DNA from: Shimia marina
GTDB taxonomy: Bacteria > Pseudomonadota > Alphaproteobacteria > Rhodobacterales > Rhodobacteraceae
Direction: 5' to 3'
DNA: 44,280 nt
Assembly (NCBI RefSeq): GCF_001458175.1
Contig: NZ_CYPW01000015.1
Location: forward strand, 1 to 44,280
Of this stretch, positions 35,642-44,191 are shown in pieces. The notes under the pieces were generated by a model. The model saw nothing but the letters and a program-made list of their open reading frames with translations. It did not search any database and was not told the DNA's origin. Each line of letters starts with the position of its first letter. Positions within the stretch are counted from its first letter, which is position 1. A program made the position numbers and the translations under genes.

Positions 35642-37302
35642 TGGAAAAGCTGCTTTCTGTTCGTGACCTGAATGTTGCCTTTGAAACCCATGATCGCACC
35701 GTCGAAGCGGTTTCTGGCGTGTCATTTGATGTCGCTCCGGGCGAGGTTCTGGGGCTGGTTGGTGAATCCGGTTCCGGCAAGTCGGTGACGGGCCGTTCCT
35801 TGATGCGCCTGAACCCAAATTATGCGCGCTTCTCTGAAGGATCATCAATGGTCATCAATTCGGATGGCGGGCCGGTGGATATCCTCTCATTGAAAGGCAA
35901 TCAGCAGCTCCGCAAAGTGCGTGGTGATCTGATTTCGATGATCTTTCAGGAGCCTATTGCCAGCTTTGCGCCTGCCTTGACCATTGGTAAGCAGATGACC
36001 GAACAGCTGATGTTGCATCGCGGCATGAGCTATCCTGAGGCGCGAGAGCTCTCGATCGATATGCTGGATCGGGTTGGCATCACGATGCCGGAAAAACGTA
36101 TTGATCAATATGCGTTTGAGCTGTCAGGCGGTATGCGCCAGAGGGCCATGATTGCGACGGCTTTGTCCACGCGGCCCAAACTTCTGATTGCGGATGAACC
36201 CACAACAGCGCTTGATGTTACCATTCAGGCGCAGGTTCTGAAACTGATGAAAGAGCTGATCGCCGAATTCGGGATGGGTGTTATTTTCATCACTCATGAT
36301 CTTGCCGTGATTTCAGAAATCGCAGACCGCGTTGCAGTGATGCAGAAAGGAAAAATTCTAGAGCAAGGTACAGTTGATGAGGTGATCCGAGCACCACAAC
36401 ACGCCTATACCAAACGTCTTCTCGCGGCAGTGCCCCGCATTGATGAGAGCATTCTCAACGCTCCGGCCAAACCTGTTAAAACCGAAGGTGACACTGACAA
36501 GCCGATCGTGTCGGTGAAAGATCTGACCATCCAATTCTCAATTGGAAAGTCTTTGCTTGGGCGTCACACCTATTTTACGGCGGTGGATAAAGTCTCCTTT
36601 GATATTCCCAAAGGCAGCTTTTTTGGATTGGTTGGCGAAAGTGGATCGGGAAAGACCACGGCTGGCCGTTCTATGCTGAAGATCAATAACTTCGCGAGCG
36701 GCTCGGTCACTTATGACGATGGGGATGTGCGCTACGATATTGGGTCGTTGAAAAAGGCGGAGCTCAAAGACTACCGCAGCCGCGCGCAGCTTATCTTCCA
36801 GGATCCCTACGCTGCACTTTCACCACGTATGACCGTGCGCGATATCATCGCTGAGCCGCTGGAGATGATGAAGTTGACCAAAAACCGGTCTGAGACCAAT
36901 GAAAGGGTCAAAGAAATCGCCAGACTGTGCAAACTGGATGTAGAGCACTTACGCCGCTTCCCGCATGCCTTCTCAGGCGGGCAGCGTCAGCGGATCGCTA
37001 TCGCACGCGCGCTCGTTTCACGCCCCAAGTTCATCATTGCGGATGAAGCTGTCGCGGCGCTGGATGTGTCTATTCAAGCTGAGATCCTTGACCTGTTGAA
37101 ATCATTACAGAAAGAGCTGGGTCTTACGATCCTCTTTATCAGCCATGATCTGGCGGTTGTGGCCAATCTCTGTGACCATACTGTGGTCATGCAGCAGGGT
37201 AAGGTGGTTGAAAGTGCGCCAACACCTGAATTGTTTCGAAATCCACAGCGGGATTATACCAAGGCATTGCTGGCTGCTGCCCCAGTGCTGAGAGCTGGAT
37301 AA
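35638..37302 (+). CDS. Fused double ATPase of the ABC importer (DppD-DppF type)
   Basis: A 554-aa cytosolic protein with two complete nucleotide-binding domains in tandem. First half: Walker [12 protein letters not shown], signature [12 protein letters not shown], Walker [13 protein letters not shown]. Second half: Walker [12 protein letters not shown], signature [12 protein letters not shown], Walker B reading [12 protein letters not shown], where Pro of the normal DEPV is Ala. The catalytic Glu is kept, so both halves should work. The start at 35638 overlaps the previous stop; the sulfatase gene follows after 4 bp. Confidence 0.94.
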   Translation: MMEKLLSVRDLNVAFETHDRTVEAVSGVSFDVAPGEVLGLVGESGSGKSVTGRSLMRLNPNYARFSEGSSMVINSDGGPVDILSLKGNQQLRKVRGDLISMIFQEPIASFAPALTIGKQMTEQLMLHRGMSYPEARELSIDMLDRVGITMPEKRIDQYAFELSGGMRQRAMIATALSTRPKLLIADEPTTALDVTIQAQVLKLMKELIAEFGMGVIFITHDLAVISEIADRVAVMQKGKILEQGTVDEVIRAPQHAYTKRLLAAVPRIDESILNAPAKPVKTEGDTDKPIVSVKDLTIQFSIGKSLLGRHTYFTAVDKVSFDIPKGSFFGLVGESGSGKTTAGRSMLKINNFASGSVTYDDGDVRYDIGSLKKAELKDYRSRAQLIFQDPYAALSPRMTVRDIIAEPLEMMKLTKNRSETNERVKEIARLCKLDVEHLRRFPHAFSGGQRQRIAIARALVSRPKFIIADEAVAALDVSIQAEILDLLKSLQKELGLTILFISHDLAVVANLCDHTVVMQQGKVVESAPTPELFRNPQRDYTKALLAAAPVLRAG

Positions 37303-37306
37303 AACG

Positions 37307-38824
37307 ATGACTGAAAAAAAACTCAATGTTCTGTTCATCACTGCCGATCAATGGCGGGGAGATTGCCTTGGCCTTGCTGGGCACGGTGTGGTGAAAACGC
37401 CGCATACGGATGCCTTGGCCGCAGAAGGCACTGCATTTCTGCAGCACTATTCCGCCGCCGCGCCATGTTCTCCAGCCCGTGCGGCGATGTATACCGGGCT
37501 GTGGCAGATGAACAATCGCGGGGTGGCCAATGGCTCCCCTTTGGCGCATCGTTTTGACAATATGGCACGCGCGGCGCGGCGGGCGGGTTATCGGCCAACC
37601 CTTTTTGGCTATACGGATATTTCTGCAGATCCGCGCAGCCATGCTCCAGAAGATCCTGCGTTGAAAACCTATGAGGGCATCTTGCCCGGTTTCGAAGTGG
37701 AGCAGGAACTTGTGGGCAATGCAGCGCCTTGGCGTCGCTGGCTAAAATCACTGGGCTATGGCCCTGAGGTGACTGAAGACCCCTACCGCCTGACAGCGCA
37801 AGAGGGAGAGCGCATTTCAACCGCACCGACGGGCTTTGCGGCGGAGCACAGTCAAACGGCTTATTTGACAGGGCGTTTGATTGAGTGGGTAGAAGAGCAG
37901 CCGTCTGATCAGCCATGGTTTGCGCATTTGTCTCTGATCCATCCACATCCCCCATTTGGAGCGCCTGCACCCTACAATACGATGTATGCGCCAGAAGAGG
38001 GGGCAGGGTTTGCGGAACAGGAAGAGGAATTGGCCCACCATCCAGTGATCTCGCTCTTGAAACGCAACATTCGGGTCTCTGACTATGTCCCGGGCGCAGA
38101 AGCGGCGCTGGACGAGTTGACGGAAGCAGATTTCAGGCGCATTCGGGCGGTCTATTATGGCTTGATCTCCGAGGTGGATGCACAAATCGGCCGTTTGATG
38201 GACCGCCTGAAAGAGCTGGGTGTTTGGGACAATACGCTTTTCATCTTAACCTCTGATCATGGTGAGATGATGGGAGATCATGGGCTTTTGGGTAAGGGTG
38301 GATTTTTCCCGGAAAGCCAGCATATTCCCTTGGTTATGCGGCTTCCAGGTGCGCCAGCTGGCCAGGTCTGTGAAGGGTTGACGTCGGCTATTGATCTGAT
38401 GCCTACCTTGCTTGAGTTGTGGGGCGTTGAGCCCAGAAATTCACTGGATGGACGCAGCCTGATGCCGCAACTGCAGAATGCGGGTGCGCCGTCACGGGAG
38501 GCTGTGTTCTGGGAGTTTGATTTCCGGTCCAACTGGCCTGCACCTGAGGGCGTCGAGCCGCGCGACTATGCTCGGGGCTCTCACTTGCTTGCACGTCTTG
38601 GCGCGGAGGCTTTGCAAGTGCGATGCCCTAATGCGCCTGATCTTCTTTTTGATCGAAGGCAAGATCCGGGCTGTATGCGTAACGTATTGAATGATCAGGA
38701 TTATATCGATTTGCGCTTGAAAGAAGCTGAGGCTTTGATTGTTGATCGCATGCGCGCCAATGAGCAGACCCTTTGCAATCTGCGCCTGTCCGATAATGGA
38801 GCGACGGACCTTTTTGGCACCTAG
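37307..38824 (+). CDS. Sulfatase/phosphonate-monoester-hydrolase-type phosphodiesterase
   Basis: A 505-aa alkaline-phosphatase-superfamily hydrolase. The active-site motif C54-S-P-A-R58 (CxPxR) should be converted to formylglycine by a maturase or anaerobic system encoded elsewhere. Metal ligands appear in VLFITADQWRGD at the N-terminus and in TSDHGEMMGDHGLLGKGG. The C-terminal half (YGLISEVDAQIGRLMDRLKELGVWDNTLFILTSDHGE) resembles Rhizobium phosphonate monoester hydrolase as remembered, so it may split phosphodiesters or sulfate esters. No signal peptide is seen; it is probably cytosolic and acts on what the ABC importer brings in. Confidence 0.82.
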   Translation: MTEKKLNVLFITADQWRGDCLGLAGHGVVKTPHTDALAAEGTAFLQHYSAAAPCSPARAAMYTGLWQMNNRGVANGSPLAHRFDNMARAARRAGYRPTLFGYTDISADPRSHAPEDPALKTYEGILPGFEVEQELVGNAAPWRRWLKSLGYGPEVTEDPYRLTAQEGERISTAPTGFAAEHSQTAYLTGRLIEWVEEQPSDQPWFAHLSLIHPHPPFGAPAPYNTMYAPEEGAGFAEQEEELAHHPVISLLKRNIRVSDYVPGAEAALDELTEADFRRIRAVYYGLISEVDAQIGRLMDRLKELGVWDNTLFILTSDHGEMMGDHGLLGKGGFFPESQHIPLVMRLPGAPAGQVCEGLTSAIDLMPTLLELWGVEPRNSLDGRSLMPQLQNAGAPSREAVFWEFDFRSNWPAPEGVEPRDYARGSHLLARLGAEALQVRCPNAPDLLFDRRQDPGCMRNVLNDQDYIDLRLKEAEALIVDRMRANEQTLCNLRLSDNGATDLFGT

Positions 38825-38843
38825 GGTTCGATCAAAATCAGTT

Positions 38844-38872
38844 TGAGTCGGCGGTTGTTTTGTGCCGACTCA
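38844..38872 (+). terminator. Hairpin after the sulfatase gene
   Basis: The 9-bp stem TGAGTCGGC (38844-38852) and GCCGACTCA (38864-38872) encloses an 11-nt T-rich loop. There is no following U-tract, so it may be a weak or Rho-assisted end of the importer operon. Confidence 0.5.
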
Positions 38873-39073
38873 CGGCTCTCAGACGATGGTTTGGAGCGCC
38901 TTTCGACCTCTGTTTGATCCGGTAAAGCTACGCGTGGAAAAGACCTTGTTTGGTGTAAAATATCAATCATTATCAAGTGATTGCGTTGGTGAGGCTGGCT
39001 GGGATTTTCGGAAATTCTGCAGGTGTAAGGAGTTTTTCTGGACCTGTTAGAGATGGCGTGGCAGAAGGGGTTT

Positions 39074-39244
39074 GATGGTGCTGCTTTTTGGAGTGGCTGA
39101 AAAGGGAACGTGGTGCGAGCGAGAGCTCAAGTCCACGACTGCCCCCGCAACTGTAAGCGGTGAGCGTACTTGAAGAATACCACTGGGCCTCTGCCTGGGA
39201 AGGTTCAAGAGCGTGATGACCCGTAAGTCAGGAGACCTGCCATC
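39074..39244 (+). ncRNA. Cobalamin (B12) riboswitch
   Basis: All conserved parts are visible in order: the P1 strand GATGG (39074-39078) pairing with CCATC (39240-39244), the GCTGAAAAGGGAA core, GCCCCCGCAACTGTAAGCGG, the CCACTGGGC and CTGCCTGGGAAGG arms, GATGACCCGTAAGTCAGGAG and the B12 box AGTCAGGAGACCTGCC. A further hairpin GGCGCGG-TTC-CCGCGTC at 39248-39264 follows it. It controls the gene at 39378 on the plus strand, since the next gene downstream is on the other strand. Riboswitches of this type switch off expression when adenosylcobalamin is bound. Confidence 0.95.
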
Positions 39245-39377
39245 TCCGGCGCGGTTCCCGCGTCGCAGTCACTCAAACCCAGGCGGGGTGCCTTGGGCAG
39301 CAGAGACATCGTGATGGATCCAACTGGGCCGATGACATCGCTGTTCTTTATGGCACGCTGCATGCGCGGAGGGCGCT

Positions 39378-39680
39378 ATGCTGTTGGAACGCACACTTAA
39401 TACGTTGCAAACACGTACAGAATCCCCAAGACGAGCGGAAGAGCTCGGCACTTTGGGCTATTTGCAGTGGCTGGCTGGATTGCCTCGGAATGTCGGCTAT
39501 CCGAAAGAAGCGGAGCGGGCTTTGGAGATGGCGGAAGCCTTTGAAGATACCGATCCGGCGGTGCAGGCGTTCTGTGCGCTGCTGCGGGAGTCGCTTCAGA
39601 ACCCTCTGCAGGTTCTGTCTTTGGATATGCCTGAGCGCAGACGTCGTGGCGGCGCAAAAGCGCGGCGTCGGATGGTGTAA
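39378..39680 (+). CDS. Hypothetical protein under a cobalamin riboswitch
   Basis: A 100-aa soluble protein of no recognised family, with no signal peptide or membrane helix. It is helical in appearance (PRRAEELGTLGYLQWLAG, then KEAERALEMAEAFEDTDPAVQAFCALL) and ends in an Arg/Lys-rich tail (ERRRRGGAKARRRMV). A GGAGGG site (39368-39373) lies 4 nt before the ATG, and a short overlapping frame precedes it. It is the only gene downstream of the B12 riboswitch on this strand. B12-repressed genes usually encode cobalamin uptake, synthesis or B12-independent replacements; this protein fits none of the known sets I can recall. Confidence 0.6.
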   Translation: MLLERTLNTLQTRTESPRRAEELGTLGYLQWLAGLPRNVGYPKEAERALEMAEAFEDTDPAVQAFCALLRESLQNPLQVLSLDMPERRRRGGAKARRRMV

Positions 39681-39862
39681 TGCGCTGCCCCGGTCGGGGG
39701 CGCCGCGCCACATCTGGGGCTGTTTTAACTTTTCTCACGGTCCAAATGGCACGTCGGTATTGCGTCGGTTTCCCGTCGGTATCGCGGAGGTGCTTTTGGG
39801 GGCCCGAAAAATCAGCGGGGCGGCGTTAAGACAATTCACGCCGCCTCGCCGAAATGTTTCAT

Positions 39863-41521
39863 TCAGCTGTCAAGCTCTTCGAGCTGGGCCATCGGACCGA
39901 GTGCCTTGGGATCAATACGCAGCTCGATGATGGCGGGGCTGTTGGCCGCGCGCGCTTGCGCCAGCGCATCGCGGAATTCCGCGTCTGTTTCTGCAGCCGC
40001 GCCAAAGGCACCGTAGCTTTGGGCCAGCTGTGCAAAGTTGGGGTTGAACACAGTGGTGCCGCTGGGCCGTTTGGGGAACTTCTTCTGCTGGTGCAGACGA
40101 ATGGTGCCATACATGCCGTTGTTGGAGATCAGCACGATCAGATTGGCGCCCTGTTCGCAAGCCACACCAAATTCCTGCATGGTCATCTGAAAACAGCCAT
40201 CGCCAGCAAGGCAGATGACTTCCTGCTCAGGGCGTTCCAGCTTGGCGGCAACAGCGGCGGGCAGACCGTAGCCCATAGAGCCGCACGTCGGCGCAAGCTG
40301 GGTGCCGAAATCGCGATAGCGATAGTAGCGATGGAGCCATGCGGCGTAGTTGCCCGCGCCATTGGTGAGAATGGCATCATCGGGCAGCACCTCGTTGAGG
40401 TGGTGGATGACATTTTCCATCTTGAGCGCACCGGGGGTCTCCACCGGCTGTTGCCAGGCTTCGTAGTCGGCGCGGGCTTCGGTCACACGGGCGCTGGGCG
40501 CGATGGCAGGCTGATCGGCGACGCGGGCGGCAAGCTGGGCCGCAAACACGCCCGCATCGGCGGCGACGGCATGGGTGGGATGGTAGACCCGCCCCAGTTC
40601 ATTGGCATCAGCATGCACATGCACAAGTTTCTGCATCGGGGTTGGGGCGGACAGCAGCGTGTAGCCGCTTGTGGTCATTTCGCCCAGACGCGCGCCAAGG
40701 CAGAAGATATAATCTGCGTTCCGCACCCGCTCGGCGAGTTGAGGATTGATGCCAATGCCCACATCGCCCACGTAGTTGGCGTGGCGATTGTCCAGATAGT
40801 CCTGACAGCGGAAGGTTGCAGCGACGGGCAGATCCAGTTTTTCGGCAAGCGTGCCGACAGCTTGTGCGGCCTCTGTTGTCCAGCGGCCGCCGCCCAGCAG
40901 CACCAGAGGGTTCTGCGCGGCTTGCATCAGAGACAGAACCTGATCGACGTCGTCGTCATGGGCCTTGGCAGACGGCAGCGTGGCCGCAGGCGCAACGGTG
41001 GCGTCACAGGGGGAGGACAGCATGTCTTCGGGGAGGGCGAGCACAACAGGGCCGGGACGACCGGACATGGCGGTGCGATAGGCGCGTGCGACATATTCGG
41101 GGATGCGATCCACACGGTCAATTTCGGCCACCCATTTGGCCAAGGGACCAAACATGGCGCGGTAGTCGACTTCTTGGAAGGCCTCGCGATCCCGTTGATC
41201 GCTTGCAACCTGACCAATGAAGAGGATCATTGGCGTGCTGTCCTGAAACGCCACGTGCACGCCGGAGGAGGCATTGGTGGCACCGGGACCACGTGTCACA
41301 AAAGCCACGCCGGGTTCCCCGGTGAGTTTGCCGTGGGCATCGGCCATCATCGTGGCGCCACCTTCCTGACGGGTGACGATGTTTTCGATCCCCGCATCAT
41401 AAAGGCCATCCAATGCGGCCAGAAAGCTCTCGCCGGGCACGCTGAAGACGCGTTTGATGCCTTGTCGTTCCAGTGCGTCTACCAGCACTTTGCCGCCGTG
41501 TTTTGAACCTTGCACGGTCAT
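39863..41521 (-). CDS. Acetolactate synthase-like thiamine-diphosphate enzyme
   Basis: About 552 aa, a three-domain ThDP enzyme of the IlvB group. The catalytic Glu is in RVFSVPGES at the N-terminus; the region RQEGGATMMADAHGKLTGEPGV and the GPGATNASSGV segment follow; the C-terminal domain has the ThDP motif GDGCFQMTMQEFG...LIVLISNNG. It is related to acetolactate synthase, but no small subunit (ilvN) or other branched-chain gene is nearby, so it may act on another 2-oxo acid. Start codon choice is uncertain: ATG at 41536 or 41521, or a GTG at 41515, which is best spaced from AAGGGGAA (41521-41528). Confidence 0.85.
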   Translation of the reverse strand: MTVQGSKHGGKVLVDALERQGIKRVFSVPGESFLAALDGLYDAGIENIVTRQEGGATMMADAHGKLTGEPGVAFVTRGPGATNASSGVHVAFQDSTPMILFIGQVASDQRDREAFQEVDYRAMFGPLAKWVAEIDRVDRIPEYVARAYRTAMSGRPGPVVLALPEDMLSSPCDATVAPAATLPSAKAHDDDVDQVLSLMQAAQNPLVLLGGGRWTTEAAQAVGTLAEKLDLPVAATFRCQDYLDNRHANYVGDVGIGINPQLAERVRNADYIFCLGARLGEMTTSGYTLLSAPTPMQKLVHVHADANELGRVYHPTHAVAADAGVFAAQLAARVADQPAIAPSARVTEARADYEAWQQPVETPGALKMENVIHHLNEVLPDDAILTNGAGNYAAWLHRYYRYRDFGTQLAPTCGSMGYGLPAAVAAKLERPEQEVICLAGDGCFQMTMQEFGVACEQGANLIVLISNNGMYGTIRLHQQKKFPKRPSGTTVFNPNFAQLAQSYGAFGAAAETDAEFRDALAQARAANSPAIIELRIDPKALGPMAQLEELDS

Positions 41522-41823
41522 TCCCCTTTTGGTCATTCGCGCGGATGTTATGGCGGGCGTTTGGCGGGTTACAAGAGCTGCGATTTAAAAATGCCCTTGC
41601 GGCACTTTGTGAAAAAGAAGGAGCGCGCGACATGCGCCCTCTGCTCCAGACAGACGCCTTGCCATGCGGAATGAGGGCCGCGTTGGAAAGGCGGAAGGTT
41701 TTTCCGAAAATTGCGTTGATATTACTTTTGGTTGCGCGATGCGGTGCTGTCATTTTAGAAAAACACATGGACTGAAAGGCCGCGACGTATTGTGTTGGGG
41801 CAGCACTGGGGAGATTTTTGAAC
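41522..41823. other. Intergenic stretch between the divergent ThDP enzyme and DUF1036-like genes
   Basis: About 300 bp carrying the outward promoters of two divergent genes. No recognised gene, palindrome or repeat was found beyond ordinary sequence. Confidence 0.4.
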
Positions 41824-42291
41824 ATGGGTTTGAAATGGGTCACACAGCTGGCTGTGGTGGCGGTATTGCTTTTGCCGACTGCCGGGGTTGCCAGTGATCG
41901 AGACAGCGCAAGCGGGCGACACGATGATTACTCCGCCACGATTTGCAATGAATCCGGCTCAAAGATCTATGTGGCCTATGCCTGGCGGGTGAACGACACC
42001 GATGAGTATCGGACCCTATTTGGCTGGCGCAATATTGAAACGGGCGATTGCTCCACACTTTTTGAGGGCAATTTTGGCCAGTATTCCAACAGCTATCTTT
42101 ATTACTATGCGGAAGATGATGATGGGTACTACTGGAGCGGCAACGCAGAGACGGAACTCTGCGTCCCAGAATATAGGTTTGAGCGGGTACTTTATGACGA
42201 TTATACCTGTGATGATGACGAGGAGCTGGTCGAATTTGGCGTAAAGGAAATCACCTCTGAGCGCCCACATTACACCCTCACTCTGGAGTGA
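41824..42291 (+). CDS. Secreted DUF1036-like protein
   Basis: A 155-aa exported protein. A signal peptide (LKWVTQLAVVAVLLLPTAGVAS) is cut near residue 24. The mature part has four Cys and a pattern resembling DUF1036: ATICNESGSKIYVAYAW, IETGDCSTLFEGN, SYLYYYAEDDDGYYWSG and ELCVPEYRFERV. The function of that domain is not known to me. Mature charge is strongly acidic (DDDEELVEFG). The ATG at 41824 follows GGGGAG (41808-41813) at 10 nt; TTG at 41818 is possible. A hairpin terminator follows the stop, so it is expressed alone. Confidence 0.65.
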   Translation: MGLKWVTQLAVVAVLLLPTAGVASDRDSASGRHDDYSATICNESGSKIYVAYAWRVNDTDEYRTLFGWRNIETGDCSTLFEGNFGQYSNSYLYYYAEDDDGYYWSGNAETELCVPEYRFERVLYDDYTCDDDEELVEFGVKEITSERPHYTLTLE

Positions 42292-42297
42292 GTACGC

Positions 42298-42325
42298 GCG
42301 CTGATCCGCGAGGATCGGCGCTTTT
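42298..42325 (+). terminator. Intrinsic terminator after the DUF1036-like gene
   Basis: A 10-bp stem GCGCTGATCC (42298-42307) and GGATCGGCGC (42312-42321), with one G-U pair and a GNRA-type GCGA loop, is followed by TTTT. Confidence 0.85.
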
Positions 42326-42392
42326 GCGTTGCAGGATTGCCTGTCAGCCCCCACTTAGTGTCGCAACGCTTTGGTGATCAAGTGAGGGCCTT

Positions 42393-43298
42393 ATGGATAC
42401 AGATAGTCTGCGCCTCTTTGTGCTTGCGGCGGATAAGCTCAATATCAGTGCGGCAGGACGTAAACTTGGGCTGGCCCCCGCTGTGGCCAGTGCGCGGCTT
42501 GCCAAGCTGGAACATGCGCTGGGCGCGGATCTGTTGCATCGCTCCACGCGCAAGGTTTCCCTCTCGCAGCAGGGCGCGGCGTTCTTGCCTTATGCGCGTG
42601 AGATGCTGGCGCAGGAGGAGGCCGGTCTGTCAGCGCTGGGGCGGGGAGAGGAGACACCCAAAGGGGTGTTGCGATTCACCGCGCCCAGTACATTTGCGCA
42701 GCTCTATATTGCGCCGATCGTGCATAAATTTTTGGCGCGGTATCCGGAGATTACCCTCGATATGCGACTGTCTGATCTGGTGTACGATCTGATTGAGGGC
42801 AGTTTTGATCTCGCAATCCGCAATTCTGCGCTTGAGGACACCAGTCTGAAGGGGCGTAAATTGGCGGAGGATCACCGCATCCTCTGTGCGGCTCCCTCAT
42901 ATCTGGAAAGACGCGGCACGCCACAGACGCCGGAGGAACTGGCGGGGCATGATCTGGTTGGCTTTGCCGGGCAGGAGGTGAAACAACTGCGCGGGCGCAA
43001 CGGGGCTGAGGGGCGGTTTGACCCAGGTCTCGCGCGCAATCGGTTGATTGTGGATGATGGGGCCAGTCACAAGATTGCCACGGTGGCGGGGGCGGGGATT
43101 GCCTTCAGCGCGGTGTGGAATGTGCACAAGGAGCTGCAATCTGGCGCGCTGGTGCGGGTGTTGCCGGAGTATGACGTGGACGATGGGGCAGTGCTCTGGC
43201 TGATTTACCCCAAGAGCAATGAGCTCTCTGCCAAAGTGCGGGTGTTCATGGATTTCCTGATTGAGGAAATTGGCAAAGCGCCAGCGTGGAAGGCGTAG
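42393..43298 (+). CDS. LysR-family transcriptional regulator
   Basis: A 301-aa regulator with an N-terminal winged helix-turn-helix (LRLFVLAADKLNISAAGRKLGLAPAVASARLAKLEHALG) and a C-terminal periplasmic-binding-like effector domain (about 90-300, GVLRFTAPSTFAQLYIAPIV). The ligand is unknown. It is convergent with a nitroreductase gene rather than divergent from it, so a direct regulatory link is not clear. The sequence TTTGGTGATCAAGTGAGG lies just upstream of the start. Confidence 0.92.
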   Translation: MDTDSLRLFVLAADKLNISAAGRKLGLAPAVASARLAKLEHALGADLLHRSTRKVSLSQQGAAFLPYAREMLAQEEAGLSALGRGEETPKGVLRFTAPSTFAQLYIAPIVHKFLARYPEITLDMRLSDLVYDLIEGSFDLAIRNSALEDTSLKGRKLAEDHRILCAAPSYLERRGTPQTPEELAGHDLVGFAGQEVKQLRGRNGAEGRFDPGLARNRLIVDDGASHKIATVAGAGIAFSAVWNVHKELQSGALVRVLPEYDVDDGAVLWLIYPKSNELSAKVRVFMDFLIEEIGKAPAWKA

Positions 43299-43308
43299 AT
43301 GCGGAGAA

Positions 43309-43335
43309 GGGCGCAGGGAGGATCCCCCCGCGCCC
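43309..43335. terminator. Hairpin between convergent LysR and nitroreductase genes
   Basis: Stem GGGCGC (43309-43314) with GCGCCC (43330-43335) and an inner GGG/CCC after one mismatch; no clear U-tract. It could serve both transcripts. Confidence 0.45.
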
Positions 43336-43343
43336 GCCTTGGT

Positions 43344-44057
43344 TCAGAACCAGCTGACAGTGTCGTCCATGCTGCGGCGGGTCTTGCCAAATTCGGGGTC
43401 ATTTGCGCGATAGCCGAAGGCCACCATGACCGCAGGTTTGTAGTCTTTGGGATCAATGCCAAAGTTGTCTTTGAGGACGGCGATGGTCTTGTCCATGTCA
43501 AAGCCTTCGATCGGGCAGGAGTCGATTCCCATCAGCGCGGCGGTGGTCATCATATTGGCCAGCACGATATAGGCCTGCTTGCCGGACCAGTCGGTGATCT
43601 CGCGGTCACTGGTGACTTTGTGGTCGGTCTGCTGAAACTTGCCGTAGGCGTCGGTGAGGAAGGCGATGACCTCTTCGGGGAGCTGCTTCACCTCGCGGTA
43701 GAACGTCATGAGGTGGTCGGAGCCTGCGGTCATGGAGGTGGCGGTGTTGGCCAGCAGGATGGCAAAATGGCTGGCAGTGCCGATTTGCCCGTCAGTGCCA
43801 TTGAAGGCGCCGTTTGCGCCCCAGGCGAAATCGCGGAAGAGGGCGCGTTTCTCGGGGGATTGGATCATCAGGATCTTGAAGGGTTCGTGGCCAAAGGAGG
43901 TCGGCGACAGGCGCGCGGCCTCTAAAATGGTGTCAAACTCAGCCGGCGAGATGCTGCGGCTTGGGTCAAACACTTTGCAGGCGTGCCGGAAGTTGAAGGC
44001 GTCAAGGATCTGGCTCTGTACGGCGGAGGGGGAGGGAATGTCTTTCATGTCGCTCAC
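43344..44057 (-). CDS. Nitroreductase-family NAD(P)H-dependent flavoprotein
   Basis: A 237-aa FMN enzyme of the NfsB type that reduces nitroaromatics, quinones or similar electron acceptors. The FMN-binding FRHACKVFDPSRSISP-type segment and ILEAARLSPTSFGHEPFKILMI follow the N-terminus; the C-terminal half holds AYIVLANMMTTAALMGIDSCPIEGFD, a typical NfsB pattern, then VAFGYRANDPEFGKTRRSMDDTV. The start ATG is at 44057. Its neighbour is a convergent LysR gene. Confidence 0.9.
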   Translation of the reverse strand: MSDMKDIPSPSAVQSQILDAFNFRHACKVFDPSRSISPAEFDTILEAARLSPTSFGHEPFKILMIQSPEKRALFRDFAWGANGAFNGTDGQIGTASHFAILLANTATSMTAGSDHLMTFYREVKQLPEEVIAFLTDAYGKFQQTDHKVTSDREITDWSGKQAYIVLANMMTTAALMGIDSCPIEGFDMDKTIAVLKDNFGIDPKDYKPAVMVAFGYRANDPEFGKTRRSMDDTVSWF

Positions 44058-44191
44058 TCTGACTAACTGATGCAGCAGACCTAAGTCGGATGCGCGACAG
44101 GAGTTAGAGCGCCAAGAGGGGATTCAGAATTCGGGTTTGGCAGATAATGTCGTTGGGGGGGAGGTGGAGAGGCGGAAGTTAGCTTTGCAAT

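Noticed and set aside
38862..39050. A 62-codon plus-strand frame before the riboswitch
   Set aside because: No ribosome-binding site or recognisable sequence; it overlaps the hairpin after the sulfatase.
39854..41506. A 550-codon open frame on the plus strand
   Set aside because: It lies wholly antisense to the ThDP enzyme, its product is Gly/His/Arg-rich without any domain, and it arises from GC-biased third positions.
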